From contig DBPP01000024.1 in NCBI GenBank assembly GCA_002305575.1, forward strand, positions 8,053 to 72,052: a DNA stretch of 64,000 bases, read 5' to 3'. Positions 18,045-27,220 of this stretch are shown here, one piece after another (positions within the stretch are counted from its first letter, which is position 1; each line of letters starts with the position of its first letter). The stretch comes from Ruminococcaceae bacterium UBA1417. GTDB lineage: Bacteria > Bacillota > Clostridia > Oscillospirales > Acutalibacteraceae. A program made the position numbers and the translations under genes. A model generated the notes under the pieces. The model did no database searches, was not told the DNA's origin, and was given only the letters and a program-made list of their open reading frames with translations.

Positions 18045-18923
18045 ATGGCAATTTTAGAGACAAAAAACTTAACCTATACGTATGGCATCGGCACGCCCTT
18101 TGAGAAAACCGCGGTGGACAACGTTTCCATCGCCGTGGAAAAGGGCGAATTTGTCGGCGTAATCGGCCACACGGGCAGCGGCAAATCGACGCTGATCCAG
18201 ATGCTCAACGGCCTGATCCGTCCCACCGCCGGGCAGGTGCTGCTCGCCGGGCAGGACATCTGGGAAAAACCGAAGGAAATCCGCCGCGTGCGCTTTCAGG
18301 TGGGCATGGTGTTCCAATACCCGGAGTACCAGCTCTTTGAGGAAACGGTGCTCAAGGATATCATGTTCGGCCCGAAAAACATGGGGCTTTCGGATGACGA
18401 GGCGATGGAGCGCGCAAAGGAGGCGGCACGGTTTACGGACCTGAAGCCGTCCCTGCTCGAAAAATCACCGTTTGAGCTTTCCGGCGGCGAGAAGCGCCGC
18501 GCGGCGATCGCCGGCGTCATTGCGATGGACCCGGAGGTGTTGATCCTCGACGAACCCGCCGCGGGCCTCGACCCGAAGGGACGCGATGTCATCCTCGCGC
18601 AGATTTCCCAATACCACGCGCACCGGAATAACACGGTGCTGCTTGTTTCACACAGCATGGAGGATATCGGCCGCACGGCCGACCGCGTGCTCGTCATGAA
18701 CGGCGGCCGGGCCGAAATGCTCGAGCCGACCCGCACGGTGTTTGCGCGCGGCGATCAGCTGGAGCCGATGGGCCTGCGTCTGCCGCAGATCACCGCCATT
18801 ATGCGCCGTCTGCGCGCCATGGGCCTGCCGGTTAGCGAAACGGTGCTGAGCGTCGACGAGGCGCTCATGGAGCTTATTCCGCTGCTTGTCGGCCGAAAAG
18901 ACGGGGAGGTGCAGCCAAAATGA
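18045..18923 (+). CDS. ecfA2: Energy-coupling factor transporter ATPase EcfA2
   Basis: 292 residues, paralogue of EcfA1. Walker A is GHTGSGKST, the signature is LSGGEKRRAAIAG and Walker B is LILDEPAAGLDP. The opening LTYTYGIGTPFEKTAVDNV is typical of the A2 chain. It overlaps ecfT by 4 bp. No S component is encoded in this window, so the module is of the shared (group II) type. Confidence 0.94.
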   Translation: MAILETKNLTYTYGIGTPFEKTAVDNVSIAVEKGEFVGVIGHTGSGKSTLIQMLNGLIRPTAGQVLLAGQDIWEKPKEIRRVRFQVGMVFQYPEYQLFEETVLKDIMFGPKNMGLSDDEAMERAKEAARFTDLKPSLLEKSPFELSGGEKRRAAIAGVIAMDPEVLILDEPAAGLDPKGRDVILAQISQYHAHRNNTVLLVSHSMEDIGRTADRVLVMNGGRAEMLEPTRTVFARGDQLEPMGLRLPQITAIMRRLRAMGLPVSETVLSVDEALMELIPLLVGRKDGEVQPK

Positions 18924-19738
18924 TTTCCGATATCACGATGGGGCAGTTTTTCCCCGGTAAATCCGTCATCCACCGGCTGGACCCGCGCGTCAAGCTGTGC
19001 CTGACCGTGTATTTTATCGTGCTGATTTTCTGCGCGCAGAATTTCGTCACTATGGCGGCCACCATTTTTATGTGCCTGCTCGGGATCGCGTTGTCGCGGG
19101 TGCCGCTCAAGCTGTACCTCAAAAGCCTCAAGCCGATTCTGTTCATCGTCGTGTTCACCGGCGTGCTCAACCTGTTCTACGGCACCGGGGAGCCGCTCGT
19201 GCAGCTCGGCTTTATCACGATCACGCGAAACGGCATTTTGAACAGCATCATGATTGCGGTGCGCATCGTGGTGCTGATCCTCATCAGTTCGATTCTCACC
19301 TTCACAACGTCGCCGACGCAGCTTACCGACGCGATTGAGCGGCTTTTGAAGCCGCTGGCGCTTTTGCATGTGCCGGTGCACGAGTTCGCCATGATGATGA
19401 CGATTGCGCTGCGCTTTGTGCCGACGCTGCTGGAGGAAACGGAAAAAATCATGGCGGCGCAGAAGGCGCGCGGCGCAGATATGGAAAGCGGCGGGCTGGT
19501 GCAGCGCATCCAGGCGCTGATTCCGGTGCTGATCCCGCTGTTCGTTTCGGCGTTCCGCCGCGCGTTTGATCTTGCGACGGCCATGGAGAGCCGCTGCTAC
19601 CACGGCGGCGCGGGACGCACCAAAATGAAGGTTTTGAAATTTGGCCGGGTCGACTTTGTGTCGCTGGCCATTTGCGCCGCATTTCTGGCGGCATTTATCG
19701 CGCTGAATATCCTGATCCCGCCGGCGGTTGTCCGCTGA
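18920..19738 (+). CDS. ecfT: Energy-coupling factor transporter transmembrane protein EcfT
   Basis: 272 residues with about five membrane helices. The coupling motif KARGADMES near residue 183 and the later ATAMESRCYHGG match the two Ala-Arg-Gly-type coupling helices that dock onto EcfA1 and EcfA2. It completes the module and precedes truA, the common clostridial order ecfA1-ecfA2-ecfT-truA. Confidence 0.94.
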   Translation: MISDITMGQFFPGKSVIHRLDPRVKLCLTVYFIVLIFCAQNFVTMAATIFMCLLGIALSRVPLKLYLKSLKPILFIVVFTGVLNLFYGTGEPLVQLGFITITRNGILNSIMIAVRIVVLILISSILTFTTSPTQLTDAIERLLKPLALLHVPVHEFAMMMTIALRFVPTLLEETEKIMAAQKARGADMESGGLVQRIQALIPVLIPLFVSAFRRAFDLATAMESRCYHGGAGRTKMKVLKFGRVDFVSLAICAAFLAAFIALNILIPPAVVR

Positions 19739-19764
19739 AGGCGGGCGGCGGAAAGGAGACGGCC

Positions 19765-20538
19765 ATGGAGCGCAATCTGCTTCTCACCCTACAATACGAC
19801 GGCAGCGGCTATCACGGCTGGCAGGTGCAGGAAAACGCGCGCAGTGTGCAGGGCGTTTTCCAACAGGCGTTGTTTTCCGTGCTCGGCGTGCGGCCGGACA
19901 TCAAGGCGTGCAGCCGCACGGATACGGGCGTGCACGCGCGGGAGTTCTGCCTGAGTATGAAGCTCAGCCATGGCATCCCGACTGAGCGGCTCGTCGGCGC
20001 GCTGAACCACTTCCTGCCGCCGGACATCGCGGTGACCGGCTGCCGGCCGGTGCCTCCGGATTTCCACGCGCGGTATTCGTGTCGGGGCAAGCGGTACGTC
20101 TATGAAATCTGGAACCATCCCGTCCGCAACCCGTTCCTCTACGGACGCGCGCTGCACTATTACCATCCGATTGACGCCGAATTGCTGAACCGCGCGGCGC
20201 AGCACTACCTTGGCCGTCACGATTTCACGGCCTTCTGCACGCTGGACAAGCGCGAGGCCGGGGATTTCTGCCGCACGGTGACGGAAAGCCATGTCGAGCG
20301 CGACGGCGACATGGTGCGGTTTACGGTGGCGGCGGACGGCTTTCTCTACAACATGGTGCGGATCATGACGGGCACGCTGCTTGGCGTGCAGCAAGGACGC
20401 TTTGCGCCGGAGGACATCCCGGCCATCCTGCAAAGCCGCGACCGCAGCTGCGCCGGCGTGACCGCACCGGCCTGCGGCCTGTATCTGCAAAAGGTTTTCT
20501 ACGATCTGCCGGAAGAAGCGGCAGCGAATGAGGAATGA
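19765..20538 (+). CDS. truA: tRNA pseudouridine(38-40) synthase TruA
   Basis: 257 residues. The catalytic Asp lies in SRTDTGVHA near residue 53, and YHGWQVQ and KRYVYEIWN are further family motifs. TruA isomerises uridines in the tRNA anticodon stem. The ATG at 19765 follows AAAGGAG at 19752-19758; the frame is open further upstream inside ecfT but has no better start. Confidence 0.96.
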   Translation: MERNLLLTLQYDGSGYHGWQVQENARSVQGVFQQALFSVLGVRPDIKACSRTDTGVHAREFCLSMKLSHGIPTERLVGALNHFLPPDIAVTGCRPVPPDFHARYSCRGKRYVYEIWNHPVRNPFLYGRALHYYHPIDAELLNRAAQHYLGRHDFTAFCTLDKREAGDFCRTVTESHVERDGDMVRFTVAADGFLYNMVRIMTGTLLGVQQGRFAPEDIPAILQSRDRSCAGVTAPACGLYLQKVFYDLPEEAAANEE

Positions 20539-20543
20539 TCCAT

Positions 20544-21842
20544 ATGGCAAACAACGGAAAAATTTTCAAGCTGCCGGTTGGGAAGAACGGAACCACGCCC
20601 AAAAAACAGCCGGAGCACGCGCGAACGGATACGCCTGACACAGCGGAGCATCCGGCCTTGCAGGAAACGCCGGCGCCGCGTGTTTCCAAAAACCTTTACA
20701 AAATTGCGGCGATTTTGCTTGCGGCGATCGTGCTGCTTCTGGTGCTCGAAAACTGGCAGAATCTTTCGCCGGCGAACATCGGCAACTGGATCCGCACCAA
20801 GGCCGTCGGCCTCGGGTTTGGCGATGGTTATCCGGTGGATCTCGTCGGCAGCACGGCGGATCCCGGCAATTTTGGTACAAATGGCGGCAATGTCTATGTT
20901 GTCAGCGATACGGCGCTCACCGTGATGAACAGTTCGGCCAAAACGCTGTTTACCGCGCGCCACAGCTACAACAATCCGGCGGTGTCCGTTGCGAGCGACC
21001 GCTACCTGCTCTACAATATGGGCGGCAATGGGTATCAGATTGAAACGGTGTCGGGCACGCAGGTTTCCGGCACGAGCGAAAACGGCAGCATCACCGTCGG
21101 CGCCATCGCGAATTCTGGAAAATTTGCGCTTGCCCTCCAGCCGGTTGATAAGGCCTCCCAGCTGTGTGTGTACAACCGGGACGGCAGCCTGCAATACCAG
21201 TACGATTTTGCCGATATGTATATCAACGCGATTGCGCTGAACAGTGACGGTACCCGGGGCGCTGTGGCGGCGGTTACAAGCCGCAGCGGCAGCCTCGTCA
21301 CGTGCATCACGGTGCTGGACTTTTCCGAAACGGAGCCGATCGCCTCGTATGAGATTGAAAACAATCTGGTGCTCGGCCTGCTTTGGACGAACAACAACCG
21401 CATCCTTGCCATTGGCGATCAGGCGGCGTTTGTCAGCGACGGCAGCTTCACGTTTTCGTCCTGCGATTACGGCGGGCGGGAGGTCACGGCGTTTTGCCTC
21501 ACGGAATCCCGCGCGATCGTTTCGGTGTCAAACTATGCGTATGGCGGCGACAGCACGCTTCTGATTTTCAGCAACAGTGCGGAGCCGGTGGAGGCGGAGC
21601 TGTCCGGTCGCGCCACGGCGTTGTGCGCGGCGGGCTCCAAGGTGTCGGCGCTCCTGTCGGACCGTGTGGTCGCCGCCGATTTGATGACCGGGCGTGTGGA
21701 GTATTACTGCGAAAGCTCGTCCGATACCAAGGGCATTGCCATGGCGGACGAGGGCAGCGTGTATATGCTCGGCGTGCGCGAAATACGGAAAGAAAATCTT
21801 AAGGGAATTCCAGTTGAGGAAGAGTTGTCCTCGGCGCCCTGA
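20544..21842 (+). CDS. DUF5711-like membrane-anchored beta-propeller protein
   Basis: 432 residues. A basic, Pro/Thr-rich cytoplasmic N-terminus (about 1-50) is followed by one membrane helix (about 55-72). The remainder is built of repeated beta-rich blades with GNGYQIET, SDGTRGAV and similar turns, suggesting an extracytoplasmic propeller. This matches the DUF5711 pattern of Clostridia; the function is unknown. The ATG at 20544 is preferred to 20535 for spacing from GAGGAA. It closely follows truA. Confidence 0.7.
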   Translation: MANNGKIFKLPVGKNGTTPKKQPEHARTDTPDTAEHPALQETPAPRVSKNLYKIAAILLAAIVLLLVLENWQNLSPANIGNWIRTKAVGLGFGDGYPVDLVGSTADPGNFGTNGGNVYVVSDTALTVMNSSAKTLFTARHSYNNPAVSVASDRYLLYNMGGNGYQIETVSGTQVSGTSENGSITVGAIANSGKFALALQPVDKASQLCVYNRDGSLQYQYDFADMYINAIALNSDGTRGAVAAVTSRSGSLVTCITVLDFSETEPIASYEIENNLVLGLLWTNNNRILAIGDQAAFVSDGSFTFSSCDYGGREVTAFCLTESRAIVSVSNYAYGGDSTLLIFSNSAEPVEAELSGRATALCAAGSKVSALLSDRVVAADLMTGRVEYYCESSSDTKGIAMADEGSVYMLGVREIRKENLKGIPVEEELSSAP

Positions 21843-21853
21843 TATGCTATACT
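21825..21853 (+). promoter_or_regulatory. Sigma-A-type promoter before the CvpA-like gene
   Basis: TTGTCC at 21825-21830 and TATACT at 21848-21853 with a 17-bp spacer. It lies at the end of the preceding gene, 29 bp before the next start. Confidence 0.5.
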
Positions 21854-21881
21854 AATTTTATTGAAAAGGAGATGAAGGAAC

Positions 21882-22571
21882 ATGCACCTTTTGCTGGATG
21901 CCTGCGCGGTTGTCCTGATTGTGCTTCTCGCGATTCTCGGCGCGAAAAAGGGCCTTTTCAAATCCTGCGTGGATTTCTGCGGTTCGCTGCTCGCGATGAT
22001 TGGCGCGGGCATTCTGAGCGGACCCATAGCCGCATGGATTTACAGCGCCTTTTTCCGCGCGCCGCTGGAGGATAAAATCGCCGCGGCTGTGCAGGGACTC
22101 GGCGCGGCGGACGCCGTCGGCGCCGTTTTCAGCGATTTCCCGGAGGTGATCCAGCGCGCGCTGATGGCGGCGGGCGTCACGGAAGGGAGTGTCATGGCCC
22201 AGCTGCAAAGCGGTACGGCGGGCGTGGCACAGGGCATTACGGACGCGCTCAGTCCGATGCTGACCGGCCTGATTCGCGTGCTGGTGATGCTGGTGCTGTT
22301 CGTTTTGCTGACGGTGGTGATCCGCGCGCTCGGCTCGCTTCTGGCCGGCCTCTTTGAATTGCCACTGCTGCGCGGCATCAACGGCGTGCTCGGCGCGGTG
22401 TTTGGCGCGCTGCTGGGCGTTCTGTTTCTGTGGGTCGGGTTGGCCTGCGTGCAGGTTTTCTCGCCGATGCTCAGTGCGGACATTCAGAAAGTTGTACAGG
22501 CAGCGGTGGACCAATCGTATTTGGTCGGGGCGTTGTACCGCTTTAACCCCGCCTATTTGCTGCTTGGATAA
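21882..22571 (+). CDS. CvpA family membrane protein
   Basis: 229 residues with four to five hydrophobic helices. The opening LLLDACAVVLIVLLAILGAKKGLFKS is a CvpA-type N-terminus, and the final helices show IKRALGSLLAGLF-like residues. The family is named for colicin V production in E. coli; in Gram-positives its role is not established. The ATG follows AAAGGAGATGAAGG. Confidence 0.75.
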   Translation: MHLLLDACAVVLIVLLAILGAKKGLFKSCVDFCGSLLAMIGAGILSGPIAAWIYSAFFRAPLEDKIAAAVQGLGAADAVGAVFSDFPEVIQRALMAAGVTEGSVMAQLQSGTAGVAQGITDALSPMLTGLIRVLVMLVLFVLLTVVIRALGSLLAGLFELPLLRGINGVLGAVFGALLGVLFLWVGLACVQVFSPMLSADIQKVVQAAVDQSYLVGALYRFNPAYLLLG

Positions 22572-22601
22572 AGATGGGTGATTTTTGTGGAGATTATGAA
22601 A

Positions 22602-23270
22602 ATGAAGGAAAGGGATTTCAAGATGGGTTTCAAAAAAACGGAAGACAGGAGGCTACACAATAAAAATCTTACGGTTCCAAACGCGATGTCGCTGTTTCGC
22701 ATCCTGGTCATACCGTTTTTCGCCTACTTTTTTCTCACGGACAATTTGCCGGCGGCGATTGTCGCCCTGGCGCTTTCGGGCCTTTCAGACGCGCTGGACG
22801 GCCTTGTGGCGCGCCGGTTCAACCAAATCACGGAGCTTGGCAAAATGCTGGACCCCTTTGCGGATAAACTGACGCAGGGTACGGTGGCGGTCTGTATCGC
22901 CATCCGCTATCCGGCCATTTGCCCGCTGTTGTTTTTGCTGGTCATTAAGGAGCTTGTGATGCTCTGCGGGGCGGTCTTTTTGCTGCGCCGCGGCAGAAAG
23001 CCCTGTGCCTCGAAATGGTACGGCAAGGTTTCCACAACGCTGTTCTATGTGTCGATCGCATTGATCGTCGTGATGGACGGCTTCCTGCAGGTGCCGGCTG
23101 AAACCTTTACCCTGGTTTCCAATATTGCGCTGGTCGTGACCGCGGCGTTTATGGTGTACACGTTTGTGCGGTATTTCGCCATTTTCCGCCAGATCCTCCG
23201 CGATCCGGACGACCACCAGTATGATATCAATCTGCCTGAAGAACTTTGGGAGAAAAAGCAGAAGCCGTAA
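22602..23270 (+). CDS. CDP-alcohol phosphatidyltransferase (PgsA-like)
   Basis: 222 residues, multi-helix membrane enzyme. The full CDP-alcohol motif is present: DG-LV-AR, then eight residues, G, three residues, D, three residues, D (DGLVARRF to DPFADK, near residues 65-90). It transfers an alcohol head group from CDP-diacylglycerol, most often making phosphatidylglycerol phosphate. The ATG at 22602 is chosen because GGAG at 22589-22592 is nine bases upstream; GTG 22578 and ATG 22623 are alternatives. Confidence 0.85.
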   Translation: MKERDFKMGFKKTEDRRLHNKNLTVPNAMSLFRILVIPFFAYFFLTDNLPAAIVALALSGLSDALDGLVARRFNQITELGKMLDPFADKLTQGTVAVCIAIRYPAICPLLFLLVIKELVMLCGAVFLLRRGRKPCASKWYGKVSTTLFYVSIALIVVMDGFLQVPAETFTLVSNIALVVTAAFMVYTFVRYFAIFRQILRDPDDHQYDINLPEELWEKKQKP

Positions 23271-23306
23271 GGCTTTTTGCCTTTTCGGAAAGGATATTTT
23301 ACGCTT

Positions 23307-25577
23307 ATGATGATGTGTACCCGATGCAAGAAGAGGCCGGCCGTCGTTTTTGTGTCGCCTTCCACCGACATGCGCGCCACGCAGGGTTACTGCCTGGTTT
23401 GCGCCAAGGAGCTTGGCATCAAGCCGGTCAACGATATTATGGAGAAAATGGGTATCACGGAGGAGCAGCTCGAGGCGATGACCGAGAGCATGTCCAACCT
23501 GATGAACCCCGAGGAGGATGGCTTTGAGCCCGGCGGCGCCGTGCCGTTTCCATCCGAGCTGCTTGGCCAGTTCGGCATGAACGCCGACGGCGATACGGCC
23601 CAGGGACGCGCGCCGGACGGACAGGTCGAAGGCCGTGGTCCGAAGAAGGAAAACTTCCACAAGTCCAAGCGCAAGCATATCGCGGCGTACTGCACGGACC
23701 TGACGATGAAGGCGCGCCGCGGCGAGCTCGACAACATCATCGGGCGCGAGCGGGAAATCGAGCGTGTGGTGCAGATTCTCTCGCGCCGCACGAAAAACAA
23801 CCCGTGCCTGATCGGCGAGCCGGGCGTCGGCAAAACGGCGGTCGCCGAGGGCCTCGCGCTGCGCATCGCAGCCGGCGAAGTGCCGGCCAAGCTGCGCAAA
23901 AAGGAAGTGCAGCTCCTGGATCTGACGGCGCTCGTCGCGGGCACGCAGTTCCGCGGCCAGTTTGAGAGCCGCATCAAGGGCCTTGTCGACGAGGTGAAGC
24001 AGGACGGCAACATCATCCTGTTCATCGACGAGGTGCATAACCTTGTCGGCACCGGCGACGCGGAAGGCAGCATGAACGCCGCGAATATCCTCAAGCCGGC
24101 GCTTTCGCGCGGCGAGATTCAGGTGATTGGCGCGACGACATTTGCCGAGTACCGCAAGTATATTGAAAAGGACGCGGCGCTTGAACGCCGTTTTCAGCCG
24201 GTCACGGTGACGGAGCCGTCTATCGAAGAGGCGGCTGCCATCATCCGCGGCATCAAGGGCTATTACGAGAAATACCACAGCGTCACGGTTTCCGATGCGA
24301 TTGCAAAGCGCATCGTCGTGCTTTCGGAGCGATACATCAGCGACCGTTTCCTGCCGGATAAGGCGATCGACCTGCTCGACGAGGCCTGTGCCTGCGCCGC
24401 GCTGCGCAACAAAAAGTTGGCCGATTTTGAGGAAACGACGCTCGCGCTCGAAAAGGAGCAGAAGCAGCTTTCGGACATCGAGGGCGCGCAGAACGTTGAC
24501 TACGAGAAACTGGCCGAAGCGAAGTACAAGGTGGCGGCTCTGGCTGAAAAACTCGACGGCTTTGCACCCGAGGAGGTCACGGCCGCGGTCAGCGAGGCCG
24601 ACCTCGCCTATGTCATCGAGCTTTGGACCGGTATCCCGGCGTCTAAAATCGAGCAGAGCGAGCTGGGCAAGCTCGCCCACATCGAGGATAAGCTCAAGGA
24701 GAAGATCATCGGGCAGGACGAGGCCGTGCGGGCCGTTTCGGCGGCAATCCGCCGCAGCCGCGTGCAGATCAACCCGCGCCGCCGCCCGGCGTCGTTCATC
24801 TTTGTCGGCCCCACGGGCACGGGCAAGACCGAATTGGTTCGGGTGCTCTCAAAGGAGTTGTTCGATTCTCCGGAGACACTGATTCGCCTCGACATGTCCG
24901 AGTTTATGGAGAAGCACTCGGTCTCGAAGATCATCGGCTCGCCGCCGGGCTACGTCGGCTACGACGAGGCTGGCCAGCTCACCGAAAAGGTGCGCCGCCG
25001 CCCGTATTCTGTGCTGCTGTTTGACGAGATCGAAAAGGCGCACCCGGATGTGATGAATATCTTGCTGCAGATCCTCGATGAGGGCCGCATCACGGACGCG
25101 CACGGGCGCACGGTGAACTTTGAAAACACCGTGATCGTGATGACGTCGAACGCCGGCAGCAACAACCGCGAGGCGCTGGTCGGCTTCAACCGGACGACGG
25201 CGGATATCAGCCGCGAAAAGGCGATGCGCGCGCTTTCCGACTTCCTGCGCCCCGAATTCCTGAGCCGTGTGGACGAGGTCATCGTATTCCGCCCGCTCGA
25301 TGAGGCGGATTACAGAAAGATCGCCGTCCTGATGCTGAAGGAATACGTTTCCACATTGGAGGAACGCGGCATTTCGTTGAAATGGACCGAGGAAGCGGTC
25401 AACTGGATCGCCCATAAGGCCATCGGCGGCAAGAGCGGCGCGCGCGACATCCGCAATACGATTCGCCGCACGGTCGAGGATAAGATCACCGCACGGATCG
25501 TAGAGCAGGGCGAGGGCGCCATTTCCGGCATCGCCGTCGTCGAAAAGGACGGCGCGGTCGACGTCGAAGTGCTCTGA
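23307..25577 (+). CDS. ClpC/ClpA-type AAA+ ATPase with N-terminal zinc-finger-like domain
   Basis: 756 residues. Two AAA+ modules are clear: Walker A GEPGVGKTA near residue 170 with FIDEVHNLVG, and Walker A GPTGTGKTE near residue 500. The loop REALVGFN after the second module has the hydrophobic VGF tripeptide used to dock on ClpP, so it probably unfolds substrates for ClpP. Instead of the usual Clp N-terminal repeat it begins with CTRCKKRP, then CLVC, two CxxC pairs likely to bind zinc. The ATG at 23307 has GGAAAGG upstream; two more in-frame ATGs follow at once. Confidence 0.88.
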   Translation: MMMCTRCKKRPAVVFVSPSTDMRATQGYCLVCAKELGIKPVNDIMEKMGITEEQLEAMTESMSNLMNPEEDGFEPGGAVPFPSELLGQFGMNADGDTAQGRAPDGQVEGRGPKKENFHKSKRKHIAAYCTDLTMKARRGELDNIIGREREIERVVQILSRRTKNNPCLIGEPGVGKTAVAEGLALRIAAGEVPAKLRKKEVQLLDLTALVAGTQFRGQFESRIKGLVDEVKQDGNIILFIDEVHNLVGTGDAEGSMNAANILKPALSRGEIQVIGATTFAEYRKYIEKDAALERRFQPVTVTEPSIEEAAAIIRGIKGYYEKYHSVTVSDAIAKRIVVLSERYISDRFLPDKAIDLLDEACACAALRNKKLADFEETTLALEKEQKQLSDIEGAQNVDYEKLAEAKYKVAALAEKLDGFAPEEVTAAVSEADLAYVIELWTGIPASKIEQSELGKLAHIEDKLKEKIIGQDEAVRAVSAAIRRSRVQINPRRRPASFIFVGPTGTGKTELVRVLSKELFDSPETLIRLDMSEFMEKHSVSKIIGSPPGYVGYDEAGQLTEKVRRRPYSVLLFDEIEKAHPDVMNILLQILDEGRITDAHGRTVNFENTVIVMTSNAGSNNREALVGFNRTTADISREKAMRALSDFLRPEFLSRVDEVIVFRPLDEADYRKIAVLMLKEYVSTLEERGISLKWTEEAVNWIAHKAIGGKSGARDIRNTIRRTVEDKITARIVEQGEGAISGIAVVEKDGAVDVEVL

Positions 25578-25603
25578 AACAGAATAGATGCAAGGTGCAT
25601 AAC

Positions 25604-25643
25604 AAAACGCGCTGTGGCCAGCAAAAGCCGCAGCGCGTTTTTT
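25604..25643. terminator. Bidirectional terminator between convergent genes
   Basis: A 15-bp stem (AAAACGCGCTGTGGC against GCCGCAGCGCGTTTT, one G-U pair) with loop CAGCAAAA. A T run follows on the plus strand and an A run precedes it, so it can serve both the clp gene and the minus-strand peptidase gene. Confidence 0.85.
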
Positions 25644-25657
25644 CAAAGGGGCGCACT

Positions 25658-26473
25658 CTACTGTATGGATTGAACGACAACAGCCTGTTCACTCAGGGCT
25701 GTGTAGGCGGTTTCCACGGCGTCTTTGTCGTACCAGACGTCCGCGCCTGCAAGCGGGTCGTTGAACCGATAGCCGTCTGCGTCGTACCCGGTCAGCACAA
25801 GACAGTGCAGCGGGCCGATCCACGTGATTTCCCGGCCGCTTTCCGGTACGGTCCAGGTGAGTCCGGCGTACGGTTCGTCCATGTCGATGGTCGCCCACAG
25901 CAGGACCGGTGTGTCGTTGTCTATGTATGTCTCGCACAGCGTGTCGAGCGAAAGGCCCGCCAGGTATTCGGCCTCGTAGCCGGAACCTTCGAGGTAGGCG
26001 TTGAGCGCGGTTTCCATCACCGGGGCATAGCAGCCCCAGCCGTCTTCCGAGCGCGGATCGCCGGGGAACGCTTCCCATGGGTCGCAGCCTGTCCACTGGC
26101 CGAAAGAATCCTCTTGCGGTGCGTCGCCGAGCGGCAGAAAGCCGTCAATGAAGGCGCCGGGTGTGACCGCGAATCCGTAATACTGGAGCACCATGGTGGC
26201 GCTGACGCTTTCGCATCCGGTCGGGAATTCGCCGATCTGTGAAATGTAGGGGACGTCGTCGATTGTCCGGCTGGATTTCGGCGTGGGCCAGGCGATCTCT
26301 TCGGGGAGAATTTGGGTTTCTGAAAGCAGCATCAGTGCAAACAGGCCGACGGTCATCAGCAAAACGGCGAAGCAGGCCAGCAGGATCCGCTGGCGTTGGC
26401 GGCGCTGGCGGCGTGTTAAAGCGCGGATGTGCCGCGCGGGAAGATTCAAATTTTCGAGGGGCTGAGCAATCAT
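25658..26473 (-). CDS. Membrane-anchored C39-like cysteine peptidase
   Basis: 271 residues. A basic N-terminus precedes one membrane helix (about 30-52); the rest is probably outside the cell. The C39_2-type papain fold is indicated by TGCESVSATMVLQYYG (catalytic Cys near residue 92), GPLHCLVLTGYD (His near residue 220) and RFNDP. The substrate is unknown. The ATG at 26473 is preferred because AGGAGGG lies seven bases upstream. It is the last of three minus-strand genes that look like one operon. Confidence 0.8.
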   Translation of the reverse strand: MIAQPLENLNLPARHIRALTRRQRRQRQRILLACFAVLLMTVGLFALMLLSETQILPEEIAWPTPKSSRTIDDVPYISQIGEFPTGCESVSATMVLQYYGFAVTPGAFIDGFLPLGDAPQEDSFGQWTGCDPWEAFPGDPRSEDGWGCYAPVMETALNAYLEGSGYEAEYLAGLSLDTLCETYIDNDTPVLLWATIDMDEPYAGLTWTVPESGREITWIGPLHCLVLTGYDADGYRFNDPLAGADVWYDKDAVETAYTALSEQAVVVQSIQ

Positions 26474-26501
26474 GGGCAGGCCCTCCTTTCTGTAAGATGG
26501 T

Positions 26502-27194
26502 TCAGGACGCATAGCGCGTATAGAAGGTCACCTCCGCATCGGCTTTCTTCAGGTCCTCGTAGGTGAGCGTGCGATCCCAGGCGATGCGGCAGGTTTCGTA
26601 ATCGGCGTTCACATCTGTGACGGCGACGGCCTTGTTTTCGGCATCCACCGCTGTCACGAGCATGGTGTGCATGGCGTTGGGCAGCTGGATGACGTCGCCG
26701 ACGCGTATCCTGGAAAAATCGCTGTAGGCGGTAACGGGTGCGTCCACGCCGAACAGCAGATCGCTCAGGAGCGAAGCGTAGCCAAAGCATTGTGTGCCGA
26801 TAAAATCGGGAAATTTGGAGAGCAGTGCGCCCTTATAGATGTTGCAGGTGTCTTCCCCGGCGGCGCTGTGGGCGCACGGCGTATCCGTGACGCAGAGTAC
26901 CGGGTCCAGCCGGTCTGTATCGGCGGCGTGGTTCCAGTAGCGGCCGTCCTCAAAGACGGTGCGGAGCACCGCGAGCTTTTCCGTGACGTCGGCCGCGTCC
27001 ACATCCTCGCGGGAGGCGGTGTCGGGTTCGGCGACCTTTGGGGTGGATATGCGGCCGATGCCGAAGCCCGCAAGCAGGCCGATGCAGAGCAGGGCGGCCG
27101 CGAGCAGGGCGCGTCGGCCGTTTCGTATAGCCCGCGCCCGGCGCAATTTCTGACGCAGCGCGCTTTTGCGTCCGCGTTCCGTGTGGCTTGGCAT
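26502..27194 (-). CDS. Membrane-anchored CHAP/NlpC-like protein
   Basis: 230 residues. Basic N-terminus, one membrane helix (about 28-46), then an extracytoplasmic domain. IGTQCFGYASLL supplies a Cys and NAMHTMLVTAVD a His in the order and spacing seen in CHAP or NlpC/P60 amidases, with DVIQLP between them. Such enzymes usually cut peptidoglycan peptides. The assignment rests on the Cys/His pattern only. The ATG has GAGGAGG upstream. It lies 28 bp before the C39-like gene. Confidence 0.55.
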   Translation of the reverse strand: MPSHTERGRKSALRQKLRRARAIRNGRRALLAAALLCIGLLAGFGIGRISTPKVAEPDTASREDVDAADVTEKLAVLRTVFEDGRYWNHAADTDRLDPVLCVTDTPCAHSAAGEDTCNIYKGALLSKFPDFIGTQCFGYASLLSDLLFGVDAPVTAYSDFSRIRVGDVIQLPNAMHTMLVTAVDAENKAVAVTDVNADYETCRIAWDRTLTYEDLKKADAEVTFYTRYAS

Positions 27195-27220
27195 ATCAAC
27201 GCCTCCTCGCTGGTTTCAAA

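Noticed and set aside
22785..24680. Long minus-strand open frame opposite the Clp and phosphatidyltransferase genes
   Set aside because: No family motif and strong coding evidence on the other strand.
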